A stretch of DNA of 64,000 nucleotides, from the NCBI GenBank assembly GCA_037178975.1, contig JASJZH010000006.1:4836001-4900000 (forward strand). The letters run 5' to 3'. The notes beneath the pieces were generated by a model. The model made no database searches, had not been told where the DNA came from, and was given only the letters and a program-made list of their open reading frames with translations. Shown one piece after another: positions 44,374 through 56,844 of this stretch (positions are counted from its first letter, which is position 1; every line of letters begins with the position of its first letter). The position numbers were made by a program, and so were the translations under genes. This stretch comes from Oscheius tipulae (lineage: Eukaryota; Nematoda; Chromadorea; Rhabditida; Rhabditidae).

Positions 44374-45656
44374 TTAGAACTTTTTCATCCAATGTTGTTG
44401 AAGAACGTCGAAGTGATCAACATTTTCGCTTGGCGAGATATCCATCCCGAGGATGTTTTTGATCTTAAATTCTTTTACTTTCTGATCAAAAAGTCCTGCC
44501 TTGAGTGTTTTCTTGTCATAATGAACAGGTCCGCTTGTGGGAGGTGTCCCAGTCGGCGTTCTACTAATGTACTTTTCCAATGCTCTCCGAAAGGCATGAT
44601 GTCGGTGCATAACAGCTAGCGGAATGGCTACTTCGAAAATCAATGACAGCTTAAGATAGATTTTCAACTTGAAACCATTTCCTGTAACCAGTCTTAGAAT
44701 TATATAAGCAGGTAGATAAAAAGGAGATTTGGCACACTTCTCAGGCTCAAAAGAAGCATCGACGGCAAAGAAAAGAAGGGCAATCATGTCAGTAATGGAC
44801 ACTAGCGTGTCAAGAACAACTACAGGCACAAGTAATCTGCAAGAAAGTGCAAAACTGATTTGGTTTCGCCAACCTCAGTGATTTGACATTTTCAGTTATT
44901 TGGTATCTCTTGGAGAGGTGACATTTCCCTCTAGACTTGAGAACAAGCTGTCGATTGACAACTAATAGAACAGCAAGGCACTAAAAGGATTGGATTCTGG
45001 AAAGGTGCTTTACCACTAATATGACAATTGAAATTAAAAGCAGTATTAATTGAGTAACGAAAATGTTAGTTGCTGAAAAGGTATTGTACATTTAACTACA
45101 GGAACTCACAATACTCAGCTATAAATGTATGTGCTACAACAACGAGAGTCTGAAATTTTGCATTTTTTCACAAAAGTTGGTTTAAACTCACAGAAACTAA
45201 CAGTGCCACATAATAAGGAGCCCAAGGCCTAGAGTACTCGTAGCAATTTGTTTTAACTGTAGCGCAATAACGCTCAATAAGTGTAATGACCACTGCAAAC
45301 GTGGTAGTTTTAAAGTGAAATGAAACTTACCACAAGGCGATGTAGCTATATAGGAAGCTTGATAGATTATGTACAAACATGACATGATGCTTTGAGGACC
45401 CTTCACAAAGGAGAGAGCTTGAAAAATAACAGCAGTAACGTCACATACCGCATAAGTAATAAGTATCGTCATAAACGAAGTGCTAGGAAACTATAATTTT
45501 CATTTTACTTCAAACTTACACGAAGACAGGATGAAGATCTCGTCTGGCCTTGAAGTGAAAAATGGAGATACTAATGAAGAGGAACGCTGAGATTGAGTAG
45601 GCAAAAACAGAGAAGGCATTTAGAGCGACGTTCCAATTTTCCGAGCAAATTGGCAT
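44374..45656 (-). CDS. nematode 7TM chemoreceptor (Sra/Srab/Sre-like)
   Basis: Seven hydrophobic segments are split over short exons. They start MPICSENWNVALNAFSVFAY, ISAFLFISISIFHF, then ARRDLHPVF. Next are TILITYAVCDVTAVIFQALS, YIIYQASYIATSPC, VVITLIERYCATV (DRY-like ER) with TNCYEYSRPWAP, and IFVTQLILLLISIVILVV. The loop KRYQITENVKSLRLLVP closely resembles the YQ..EN..SL..L.P loop of Sra/Sre-type receptors. Last come VVVLDTLVSITDMIALLFF and FEVAIPLAVMHRHHAFRRA. The tail is hydrophilic. The ligand is unknown; family-level expectation is a sensory-neuron receptor. The start Met is plausible (short extracellular N-terminus), but an upstream exon is possible. Confidence 0.75.
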
Positions 45657-47037
45657 ACCACTAGAAGTCGACCTAGAAAATGGTCCATGAAAAGTTGCAG
45701 ACAGCAGATTGATGAAGTGGAGATATCTGGCTTGCTAGGCTAATTGAATTCCTATCGCGCAGTAATATTTCGGAACTAACTACTCGGAGAAGGGTAAAAG
45801 GGTTCAGAGTTCAGTTTCGGGCAATTACCGTTCTTAAGAACCAAAGACGGCTAAAGATGCTCACAAATTGGGACCACAAAATACGGCTCAATACACAATC
45901 AGGCCCAGCTTTTCCTCTGGCGGAGCTTGGTTTCTACTGGGAAAACGAAAGGGGTGGGAACAAATTAGAGAGTTGTAATTAAAAAGTTGTAATGAGAAAT
46001 ATTAAGAGAGAAAAGGGGAAAACAAACAGAATGCACTAATGAACAAGACTCACCCAAATGCAGGCATTTGAGAGTGGTGATGGATCTTCCCGTTGAATGA
46101 GCCCCTGATGGCAAGTTTATTCACGGGATATCAACTGAAAAAAGAAGATTAAAAGGTTGCGAACGGAACGACTGGTGGTTGTTTATAGAATCAGAAATGA
46201 GGAATCGGTGCAGATTGATTGAAAAAAAGACATTTAAGAGCATACAGTATCCTAATAAATGTCATATAGCGTGTTCAATAGTGCTTCCTGAGTTGATTGC
46301 CGCAATAAGCAGTTCATCCAAAGATCACAACTAGTTCAATCTTGTTCAATGAAGCAAGAATTTTCTCGTGCAAGTAGTATTTCCAACGATTACAGATTCC
46401 TCGGAAAAATCGTACATTACTACAACTTTTATTGTTTTCGCAGGGGAAGTTGGTAGTGATTAATCGAGATTGAAAAACATATTGCTGTATTAAATAACAC
46501 TTGCGGACAAACGTGGTTACTTTACTCATAATATACGAATGAGTCTAGACTTTAGACCCAGAACGCGTTCCTTTTTATGTGAACTCCCTACAAAATATTG
46601 AAATTAAACACGAGAAAGGCAGCTAGACGGAGTGCTTAGAGCTAAGGCATTTTTGTGATCAAAACTATCGTTGTACTTCCCACACCTTCGGCCTAACTTT
46701 TCTCTACCAGCTCTTTGAGGCAAACAATTTGAGTATTAAGTTCTGAAAATCACAAAAAGAAAAATGAACACGTTCTAGAAATTGCCGGTAACTCAGTTGC
46801 AGAAAATGCTTTTCCACATCGATCTCTATAAAATGGCGAGAAAAATGGCTTGGAAAGTGGCGGTTGCTGAAAAAGTAATAAATTCTTTCATTGTCCGACA
46901 CAATGTGAATCTACAACAGGCTTAATTGAGATAAGAGAATGAGGTCGTTTAATCGCTGAGAACTTCCAGGAACACGAGACCCTCCTTGGAGCTACGGTAG
47001 CATTTGTAGATCTGAAGGAAGCTTTGTAGGCTAACAA
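45657..47037. other. intergenic
   Basis: Small minus-strand frames at 46314-46529 and 46704-46901 start with ATG but show no motif, leader or splice partner. Otherwise I see nothing. Confidence 0.45.
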
Positions 47038-48413
47038 TTAGTCCACCTTCTTTCCAACTTTGAGAGTCGAGTTGACATTTATCGTAGTCTGGTCGTCAAT
47101 TAGACAATTCAAGATGATGACAGCACCTTCGGGTGTACATTTCTTCGTGAACTTGTTTTCAGAAATCCATCTAAAGAAAGCTCTATAGATCATTCAGACA
47201 TGTTTCTCACGTATCCTCAGCTTTGTATGTCTTGCCGCCGCTTGAGCAGGTGACATCGTCGAGATCATTTCCCAGTCTTTTCATCTCAACTGGCTGGGGA
47301 GGAGAAGATGTTGTGGCCTCGTGCTTGACGGGAGACGGAGGAACTTGTTGAAGAAGCTAAAGAAGGGGTTAGCAATGAAGTTCGGAACTGTTAATAGGAT
47401 GATGTCATTACGAACCTAGGCTCCACTCACTTTTCCCAAAGTATGAAACCGCTTATACATTGACCCAAGCAGCTCGACTGGTCGTAGTCGTTGCTAAAAT
47501 AAAGCCATGCACCAGGGTATTAACATGCAGTTAGTGAGAAGCGCTTATCGTGGAGGTCATGCGGCTAAACTCACGTTATCCACTTGGAAATGATTTTTGT
47601 TGGGGATGGCTTCTCTGTTAATGCTGACTGTTCCGTTGCTGTGCATGGTGCAGCTGAAACCATGACATTTGCCAAAAACAATTTGAATTTACGTATACAC
47701 AATACCGCTGAGGGCAAGGTTAGCGTTGAGTGCTACAACGATGCCAGCATCTGTAAGGCATTCCTTGATTCTAACTCCAGTGGGAGTGCATTCTTTCATG
47801 AAGTTGCGCTGAGCCACCCAGGTCTCTCCAACTTCGTGTCCATCACAACTCTTTGAGTTTTTGACGTCGTAAGTCCGCCTGATTTCCACGCGGCCATTGG
47901 GAGAGGCCACGCATTGATAAGTCTGCAATGATCTCCAATTTTTCTCTTATTTATAGCTCGGAAGAGTGACGCGGTGTCCCCGCAATTAATAAGTGCAAAA
48001 GATAGAAACTAACGGTATCGCCTTCCTTGATTGTCTCTCCAGGCTTCACAACCAATCCGTGGCCTGTTTTACAGCCAATGACTGTCGTCGTCCACCCGTT
48101 TTTGTGTATATTGCACTTCATGACAAATGTTGAACGGACTACCTGAAAAACGAGAGTTGGTTACAATTTCCGATGAGAATAGAACCCGCTTCCTTATCAA
48201 CAACTCTCTATCAAAGACTTCATAACCGAAACAGATACCGACTCGTTTAACCACTTTTGGTGTAACTACACCGTAAAAACCAGCTATCTAGACGAGTTTT
48301 TAAAATAAACTTGGACTTACCCATGTATCTCCGTCGTTAACCTTCTCATTTTTGTAGACACACGCTGTGGCAAAGCCAATTGAGATCAAAAAGAAGAATG
48401 CAGAAGAGAGCAT
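47038..48413 (-). CDS. secreted protein with MIG-18-like (fibronectin type I-like) repeats
   Basis: Signal peptide MLSSAFFFLISIGFATA leads into a repeated Cys motif. Unit 1: CVYKNEKVNDGDTW, STFVMKCNIHKNGWTTTVIG, GCKTGHGLVVKPGETIKEGD. Unit 2: YQCVASPNGRVEIRRTYDV, SCDGHEVGETWVAQRNFMKE, CTPTGVRIKECLTDAG. A linker has CTMHSNGTVSINREAIPN. The last unit is CSSGGKTYKAEDTW, SENKFTKKCTPEGAVIILNC, with tail KVGKKVD. The pattern C..G....GDTW....F..C....G....C matches the nematode MIG-18-like domain as I remember it. One linker (PPSPVKHEATTSSPPQP) is Pro/Ser/Thr rich. Introns of 40-150 nt join in phase. An extracellular matrix or cell-migration role is inferred. Confidence 0.65.
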
Positions 48414-49241
48414 CTATTACACAAAAACAAGGTAAACAGCAAAATTTGTTCAGCAAAGAAGGAACACAAATAGAGAGAAGAACCTACGACACTCAACAAT
48501 GCTACTAAGGAATTATGGTTTCCCGGTCCTGTGGTTTCTTTGGAGGCGGGGCGACACCGTCCTTGAAATATGGATTGATGAAAAAGATCAGCAAAAGATG
48601 GGAACAAAGTTAGTCTAGCTACGAAGAGATAGCAAATCTTACGCTGACAACGCCCTTCCGCTGCGTTGAAACGCTAGCGCAGACAGAAAAGTTCAATTAA
48701 AGTTCTTTGAAATCCGTCATTGGAGGTGGTTGAAAGGTCCAAAAACATAACATTTAGTGAGACTATAAAGAAGCACTGAAATATGTACAATTTTGCGTTC
48801 ACAACATAGAAAGTCTGGCTCAAGCGCATAAGAATGAAAGTTTTAGCTATGGTTTATTTTAGAAGGAGCCCTGTCTTAGCATGTACTGAGTACCTTAACT
48901 GATAGTTGAATCTCGCCCGCTTCTGTCTTGTGACTGCCAAGAATAACCACTCCTGTACAAAAAAAGTTCACGCTGTAAGCAACACGCCGCATGATAACCG
49001 CTCTTCGAAAGTTTCCCCACGATCATCTATCATTGTTGAGGGTCTATTTTGACTTTTCGAAACATGTTTGTAACAAACAGATTGCAAGACTTCTGTTGTT
49101 TCGTAAGCAGGATTAGACCAGAGTGGTGTCAAATTAAAGAAACCCCTTAGCCGAGTTTGTTCATTTGTGTGAGGGGGGATTATCCTCGGGGTAGGATGAT
49201 CTCGAAGCTGGTGTTTAGCTGTTCCTCCAGTTCTCCACAAG
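48414..49241. other. intergenic between MIG-18-like and kinase genes
   Basis: No gene supported. The minus frame 48968-49240 (90 codons) has no motif. This shared upstream region probably serves both divergent genes. Confidence 0.45.
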
Positions 49242-51460
49242 ATGGTAGCTTTTCCGACTGGTAGGTTGCTTGTTTTTTGGTCTTAAACTCGCAATTTCAG
49301 ACGGTTTCCATTGGCTTTGTTGCGCTTTCTCTTGTGGAGGAAGTCAAATGTCTCCCGTAAGATTTTTCTAGTGAATCTAACCAAAATAGTTTACAGAGAA
49401 AGAACATTCCTGTGATCCTTGTTGAGCCCGTTGAAATGGGTCTTGCATGGATGCCGACAGTCGTAAAACGTGATAAGCTTTCTGATTTTCAAAGACTGCA
49501 GAGAAAAACTAAAACCGGTAGCAAAGGCGACGTATCAAGGTTTTTCAGATGCCTCGATATGAATAAGGTGTGTACCTTAAAGATCTACTGAATTCAGTTC
49601 AGGCATTGGAGGGTCCTTTTGCAGAACAGTGGAATCATTCGCTACTAACGATGTTACCCACAAGATTCTCCGCGCCAATTCTGGTTGGAACAGGTGGACA
49701 AGGAGTAGTTTTGTAGGTGTCATTTTTAAATACAAAGATCTTCTTATTAAGATCAATAACAGACAGAGATTCTACAACGGCATCCGTTTTGAAACTTGTT
49801 TACTTTGGCAACAGAAAGCTTGTTTCTTTAATCAGAACCTGCAGAGAAATTCGAATTGGCAAATTTTGCAATCATCCAAATGTGAGACGTTTTTGTTTTG
49901 GTTTCACTTGGCCACTTTGTAGATTTGTCAATTGTATGAAGTGTTTAGTCCAGAAGTTGCGGAGGAGCTCAGCTATGCCATTTTCCTTTTCGAAGAAGTT
50001 CACACGACTTTGTCCGAGGTGCTCAGGGAATGTTCCCAGAACCCGAGGTGAGTAATCGAGTACAGAAACAGACAAAACATACAGCAATAGACCAAGCCAT
50101 AAAACGGCGTCAGGATGGCTGTACCAGTTGTTGTGTGCTGTGCAATTTCTACATGAAAGAAACATAATACACCGGGTAGGTTTGATATCTTTTCACTTTT
50201 TTACGTAACAGCCGATAGGATCTCAAACCGTCGAACATAGGACTGACCTTGACAAAAGAACCAACAAACTGCCAGTTCAGAGAGAACTTTTGCAATATGG
50301 TCGGGGTCGCCGAAACTCTAATGATACAAAATTCAGGTTAAGTTGCTGGACATGGGTATGGCACGAGGACTGGACGGTGAACGACCACTGACACCAGAAC
50401 TGGGAACCTACTCTTATATGGCACCGGAACTATTGCTACAGAATCATGTTGATTTTGGCAAGGATTCTTCAGAAAGCGATTCCTCAAAAGGTAGGTTTTG
50501 TTGTTAGAGTTCCAATCCCATTTAGATACGAAACATATCAACAAAGTTGTTACAAGGCCGGTCGGAATGTACGAGAATGCCACAGGGTTTCGGGACTACG
50601 ACAAATCAAGTATTTATTTTCAACTTTTTGTTTGACATAGATTTCAGTTGATATCTGGGCTGTTGGAGCGATGTTTGCCGAGATACTGTTGGCAGACGGG
50701 GAGAAGTTCTTTTGCAGCAGCGGAATGTAAATAGTGAACAGTATTTAACAAAAAAACTTCAGCGTACAAGCTCGGGATATGCTGAAAGTGATCAAGCGTA
50801 CAGTTCCTATCTGCGAGACAAAAAAGTACAATGACTATGTGGGTATACAGAACACAACGTAGGTCAACTGTAACAGAAGTTCACACGGGTTCAGACTCCT
50901 ACAAGAGGTGCAGTCCACAACAAGAACGAAAAGTTCAATCGATCTGAGAATGAGAGAAAACTTGCTCCCCGCAGACGATGAGTTGGTCGATAATCTGAAC
51001 GGTTTTCACCCTTTATGACAGGGATGTGCTAACACAAAACATTTTTCATTTTAGGTGAAAATGCTCGAGACCTGCTGAAAAGAATGCTAACATGGAATCC
51101 GGATGACAGAATAACTGCGAGACAGGCCTTGGAGCATCCATACTTTCTTCACTTAATTTCGGTAACAAAGTCAAAGACTGGGCTAAACATTTTCAGGAGT
51201 CGGAACTACTACATTGCGCTGAAAAGTATGAAGAGAAACTGCCTTCCGCCGCATTCCATGCAGATAAAATGATCTCGATTCTGGAGCCAGACACCATCAA
51301 ATGCTGGAGAGGTAGGGATACGTACAGTTGTGCAAAATAGTCTTTGGGTCCAAAAATCTCAAATTCAACTACAGATATGTTGGGTCATCCGACTATTTCA
51401 GATAACCTGTTAGCTGAAATGCCTTGGAGACGCCAAGCACTCCTTGTTAATCATGAATAA
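49242..51460 (+). CDS. divergent CMGC (MAPK-like) protein kinase
   Basis: Kinase landmarks in order: a Gly loop ILVGTGGQGVVL, the VAVK-like lysine in SVLKLVYFGN, REIRIGKFCNHPN, YAIFLFEEVHTTLSEVL, LYQLLCAVQFLHERNIIHR joined to DLKPSNIGLT, then LLDMGMARGL (DMG where most kinases have DFG). Next are LTPELGTYSYMAPELLLQ (no TxY), VDIWAVGAMFAEIL, and ENARDLLKRMLTWNPDDRIT followed by ARQALEHPYFLHL. The last two are MAPK-like; the DMG recalls CDK8. About 13 exons end at 51460, followed by an AATAAA-type signal. One junction requires an 18-nt intron (50859-50876). The start could be 49242 or the Met at 49348. HRD and DMG aspartates and the lysine are kept, so it may be active. Confidence 0.82.
50859..50876 (+). 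other. candidate 18-nt intron in the kinase gene
   Basis: The sequence is gtaggtcaactgtaacag. It carries an in-frame TAG if retained. Removing it joins KKYNDYVGIQNT to SSHGFRLLQEVQ and keeps frame to the conserved ENARDLLKRML exon. I found no other donor in the required phase within the exon. Confidence 0.55.
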
Positions 51461-51626
51461 ATATTTATTTCCCGTGCTTGACAATAGAACTCTCTAGTAT
51501 CACGTGTGTTTGATATAAGGGGGAATAAGTTTTACAGGGAAGAGATTGTCAGTGAAGCACCATAAATGTCAATAACTTCTGTGGGGGCTACTAAATACAG
51601 ATACATAAATAATCTCAATCGAATAG

Positions 51627-54600
51627 TTATCTGTTTTGAACCTCTGTGTAGCAGCTATTGCATACACGAACAGGGTTCTTGTTACTTACAATCTTGGCCG
51701 TCTTGTCAGTACACTGACCGCAGAAAATAAGGCCACAAACACGACAGTGATGTTTCCGGATTGTCATGGTAAAGTTTTTGCCACAAGAAGTGCAGTTTAT
51801 TGCAGCCGAGTCATCCAACCACTTCCGTGTTGTGTGTTTCGAAATATCCATCTGAACAAAGCTGTATGGTGGCAAATAATCGTATCTACTTGTAGTGACT
51901 GATTGGCTCTTCCCAATTCATGCATCGCAGACACAGAATCATCGAAACGACGTTTGTTTTCCAAAGCACGGTCTCGCTCAAAATCGAGGTCGCTTTCTGT
52001 TCTGAGACATCTTTCAATCAGCGCATTCTTCTCATCATTCCAGGAAGTGATTTGTTGTTGCAATTCTAAATTTCACTACTATCCAAAGTACAAACTGTTT
52101 TCCTACCCATGTTTTTGCCTGCCAATTCCTCTGACGCCGTTTTAGCCTCGTTCAACTCCCGAATCTTATCATCCAACTCAGACTGTAGTGTCTGAATGGA
52201 TCGCTTCAGTTTTGACAGCTCTTCTTGAAGCTCGTTCTGCTTTCCAACGAAATCGTTTTCTTGAACCTCAAGTTTCTCGTTGAGCATGTGCTAAAAGAAA
52301 TCAGATGTGAAGATGGTAGAAGTAGCATACGACTGCTTCCTGTAGATTGGCTGCCTCTTTGCTTTTTGATTCCGCTGCTATCTGACAAGTTTTTGAATCA
52401 GCCTCGAATTTGTTCTTAGCACTGATGGTTTCTGCTAAACCGAGTTCGAGTTCCTGAAACAAACTTCCATGCGGAACAAGAAGATTTAAACTTCAATCTT
52501 GTTGTTCATCTTTCGGTGTTCAGCAGACAGCTCGGCATTACCCTTGACCAAATCCTCGACTATTCTTTCTTGACTTGCTTTTTCATCTGCTGCTTTGTTT
52601 TCCAATTTGCTCTAAAGTTTCCGATTGAAATTGAAATAGAAACCTCACGATTTCTGCCTCCAGCTTTGTTATCTCCGATTGGTGATCAACCAGTTCATTT
52701 TTCAATCGGGCAGTCTCATTCTTTAACCCTTCAACTTCCTATAATGTTCATTTATAGCTGAACTTACATAACACCCACCTCCATCTTTTCTTTCAGATCC
52801 TGATTAGTTCTTTTAGCACTTTGCTGGACCATCTCAGATGCCACTTGAAGACTTGTAGTCTGTTCCTCCAACTGAAGTTTTTCTTCCAGAACTTGCTGTA
52901 GATTACCACTCATCTCTTCTACTTTTTGATTCAAGGTGACCACTTCTTCTTCAAGCTCTTGCTTCATTTTCTCCGAAGTTTCCTTTTCAGAAATCTAAGT
53001 TGTAGTTCTTTGATATCACTTTATGCAAAGTTACGGTCTCTTCCAGCTTCTTAACAATGCCTTGCTCTTTCTTTTTCTGTTTCTCAACTGTCACTTCTAT
53101 TTCAGAGAGTCTCGTTGTTATCTCCTCGTTTAAGGACTTGCTATTAGTCAGCTCTTTCTAAAATCCGAAGTTTGAAACAAAGATTAGGAAACGAACCTGT
53201 CTGACTTCAAGCTCTTTTTTCAAGGAAGACAGAGAATCTTGAGACTCCTTCAGAGATGTCAACAGTTCGTCATGTGCTTCTTGGTTTTTGAGCAGCTGTC
53301 CCTCGTATTCTCTTTTTTTGGAGTCCCAGTGTTGAGCTTTTTGTTCCCAATCTGAATATTAAGAATACGCAAGTTTTAGCTGAATATACCTCGCTTGATA
53401 GCTTCAATCTCAGAGTCCTTTTCTGTGACGGTAGCAGTCAACTGTAAAATAATCTACAGAAAAGCTGTGTTTACACAGGACTTTTAAGGAAAAGGAGGTT
53501 AGTCTAAGCACAATTAATATGCAGAAAACATTCCAAATAGGTGCCAAGGGCCAGCTTGTTAGTAGGGAAAAAGATTCTCAGAAGACGCAAAAAGGCAAGG
53601 TTTTTTGTTAACACTATGCAATACCTGTTTTCCTTGAGATTTTAACGAATCGATGGCTTGTTGTGCTTGCACGAGCTCCTCTCTAAGTTCTTCTTCTGTA
53701 CTGGACGCAGTTTCACGCAACAGCTCCGAGTTTTTCAATGCGTGTTCCTGAAACAGTTTGAACAAAATTTGGAAAAAAATTTACAAGTTCTCGTGCTTTT
53801 GCTTCGGCTTCCTCAAGTCGTTTTACAGACTCTTCAATCCTGGACTTGCTCTCTTCAAGGTGTCTCTCTTTCTCACGAATGACGCGATCCTTCTCCGAGT
53901 TTTCGTTGAGAAGCTGAAAATCAGAATAGGGCACCGATTGAATAGTTGAATATTAAAAGACTTTTAAAAAATAAGCGAGCCGCGAAAAGAAGAAGAAAAA
54001 ACAGGTCAATAGAAGACGCTGCCAAAACATGACAATAGATTTCTGTAGGCAAAAAGTAAAAGCCCAAACCGTGTCTGATCCCTGACGGCACTCTGAGAAC
54101 CTGTGCCAAAAGTCAAATGCCGGCTGTAAGCTGAAACAACTGAGGTCATGAGAGGGACGCGGTTTGAGCTGTTACTTTTTGCCTACAGAAATCTTTTGTC
54201 CTGTTTTTGTAGAGCTCAAACCACCCTTCTTTTCGCGGGTCACTTTTTTTTTAATCAACACAATTTACCTGATCAGAATGCTCCTTAAGACTGGCAGAGA
54301 CGGAATCCCTTTGTTCGACCATATCTTTCAGCTTCTCGAACTTTTCTGCCGACTTCTTTCTGTCTTTTTCTATTTCCCGTTCCATTTCTTCAAATCTTTC
54401 ACCCTAAAATTGTATATATATGATTTAAAAACAGGCTTACATTGCGTTTGATTTCTTCATCGGCTTCTTGCAACTTCTTTTTCAGGTCTTCTATTTCCTT
54501 TTTGGCCTTGGAAATGACATCATTGGCCTGCTTATCAGCATCTCTGAGTTTTGTATTCAATGCTTCGATTTCGTTTTCTCTAAGCTGCTTCTGTAAAGAA

Positions 54601-56844
54601 TAAGGTAGACAGACTGGTAACTTTAACTAACTTGTTCTTCCAGTTCAGCATTGACGACAGCAATATGGTCAGATAGCCTTTTGTTCTCCGCGGTCATCTG
54701 ATCAATTGCCATCTTTGCGCCTCCTTCACCTTCAGAAATCTAAAATGAATATTTTCGGTAAAACTAACTTAAGCAATACCTTGCTGACAAGTTCCTGAGC
54801 ATTGGCTTCAAGACTGTTGATCTTTTCACGCAAAGCACTGATGACACTGACTCCGCTTTCCAGATCTTTAGTCTGTCTTTCACATTTTGATGAAATCTCT
54901 TCGACTTTCCCTTCTGCTTCCTTGAATTTTTGTGTGAGAGCCTCATTCTCGGTTAACTAAACACCCATTCTGTTTCAGATTTATCAAAACTTGCTTTCTG
55001 CGAGATAATCTTCCGTTCCTGTTCCAAGAGCGAGTTGATAGACGATATTTCTTTGGTCAATTCGGTTTTGGTCTGTTCCAGAGTTTTGATGTTTTCAGCT
55101 TCCTGTTGAAGTTTTTCTTCGGATGACAGTAACTCCATCTCTTGCTTACGTTTCTCTTCCACCATCTGCAACAAATGTATCATGTGTCATAAACAAATGT
55201 GTATTAGAGTGCAATCTGACCTGTTCAAGCTTCTGCGATACTGCCAGAAGCTTCTCTTGATTTTTGGAGTTCAAGTCAGTGGCATCTTCAATCACATGGG
55301 AACTCTGTTTCACAGAAGACTCGAGAGTGGTGATCTTTTCGCGACAAGAGGACAGCTCCTGCATATTGGAGTCCAGTCTGAATAGAACATGAACCAACTA
55401 AATATAGTGTGTACCTTGTCTGAAGATCCTTTGATCGCGCTTCCAGCTGAGCGTTTTGTGTTTTAGCAGAAGACGCCTCTTTTTGAGCCACCTGCAGAAG
55501 ATTTTTTGTGTCTTCTAACTGTTGTTCGAGTTCAAACAGCTTCGTAGCTTTTCTGAATGCAAAACGTTTACGATAATATTAACATGGCTCACTCTGAGGA
55601 CGAGGATCCAGAGGATTCGAGCTCTTTTTGTAGATTTTGCTTGATGCAGTTGTCTCTGAATGCAACGTTTGTTACCGAAAACTAGTACTAGCTACTTTTC
55701 TCTCTCTAGGTTCAGTTGTCGGATAGCATGCATGTGTTCTTGGATCTCGACATCTTTTTGTTGAGCAATTTCGTCCATCAGCTTTTGAGCATTGACAAGC
55801 TCCGTACGAAGAACTAGGACATCGTCTTCGCTGGGTCTGAATATCAAAGTTCTTATTATTTACGTATCTCAGAAACCTCTGATCTAACGTCTTGTTTAAC
55901 TTGTCGATTTCTTTAAACAGCTGCTCCAGCTCAGTCTTATTTTTCACTAGCTCTCTATTAAGAGTTTCCTTTTCAACCTATAAGTAGCATAAAATTAGCA
56001 CTAGCAAAATGAGTGAACTACCTTGCTGTTCTCGTTTTCATCGGTAAGATCTCGAAGTTGCTGGCTTTGTTGTTTCAATTTTACCATAATCTCTCCGCGC
56101 TCTTTGTTTCCATTTTCTACAGCTCGTTTCAGCTGACTGGATTCCTTCTCGAACTCAAGCATTCTTTGCGTGACTAAAACATTAATTAAAAATTTACAAA
56201 CAGAATTACTTGCCCATGCTTTTTCCAGCTTCTAGCACTTGTATTTGCTGAAGAAGGTACGGAACTTCTCCATCAGGAACATCAGTTGCTTGCGCTACCA
56301 CGGATTGAATTCGGTCGAGTTCTTCCTATAGCGATTTGTTGAAAGAAGATAGTGTTATCTTACCTTGAGCTTTTCCGCATATGTCTTCTCTTCTTTTAAC
56401 TGAATTCGTAGCTCTTCGATTACTATTTCTCGACCATGATCGAACGAGACTCTCTTAGCTGCCCCATCATAGTTTGGATTAACGAAAGTATTTTTCTGAA
56501 ACGTTTACCGTTACAACCGACTTTCTGTGACTAACCTCGGCATGCATGGTCTCAAAATGTTGAGAAAGCTGTTCAGGTGATGCGAAATGAGTCATACACA
56601 TAGGACAGAGGAAGCCTTCAATTTCACCATTCTGGAAAAAAAACAAAAGGATCAAGGATATACAGTCACGAACCTCATCGGCAAGAGCAGCCAAGTTTGA
56701 TCTGTCGGAATCCCTCGAATTGCCGTTGGACCGAGAATTAAGTACCCCGGGCAGCTGAAAAAAGCATATTATGAATTAAAAACAAACTATCATCCCAACC
56801 TCGTCGGCCACTTGAGACAGCTGATCTTTAAACCGACGCAGCAT
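51627..56844 (-). CDS. EEA1: EEA1 (early endosome antigen 1) homologue
   Basis: Rab5 effector tethering early endosomes. The start MLRRFKDQLSQVADE resembles vertebrate EEA1 (MLRR...). Next is a C2H2 zinc finger GFLCPMCMTHFASPEQLSQH with FETMHAE, the Rab5-binding element in EEA1. A coiled coil rich in Glu, Lys, Gln and Leu fills about 1,100 residues (52-56.4 kb). A C-terminal FYVE domain has INCTSCGKNFT, RKHHCRVCG (the R(R/K)HHCR phosphoinositide-binding motif), FCGQC and VRVCNSCYTEVQNR. Some 20 short introns, mostly near 40 nt, interrupt it. One intron (about 53914-54269) is long because of a foldback repeat. It is convergent with the kinase gene, 166 bases between stops. The identity is firm. 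Confidence 0.95.
53980..54238. repeat. imperfect inverted repeat (MITE-like foldback) in an EEA1 intron
   Basis: Outer arms CCGCGAAAAGAAG (53980-53992) and its exact complement (54226-54238), plus inner arms of 22 perfectly paired bases (54038-54059 with 54172-54193). Weaker pairing lies between them (aaaccg...cggttt). The middle is unpaired. It looks like a small non-autonomous DNA element or a stable intronic hairpin; no transposase and no clear target-site duplication seen. Confidence 0.6.
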
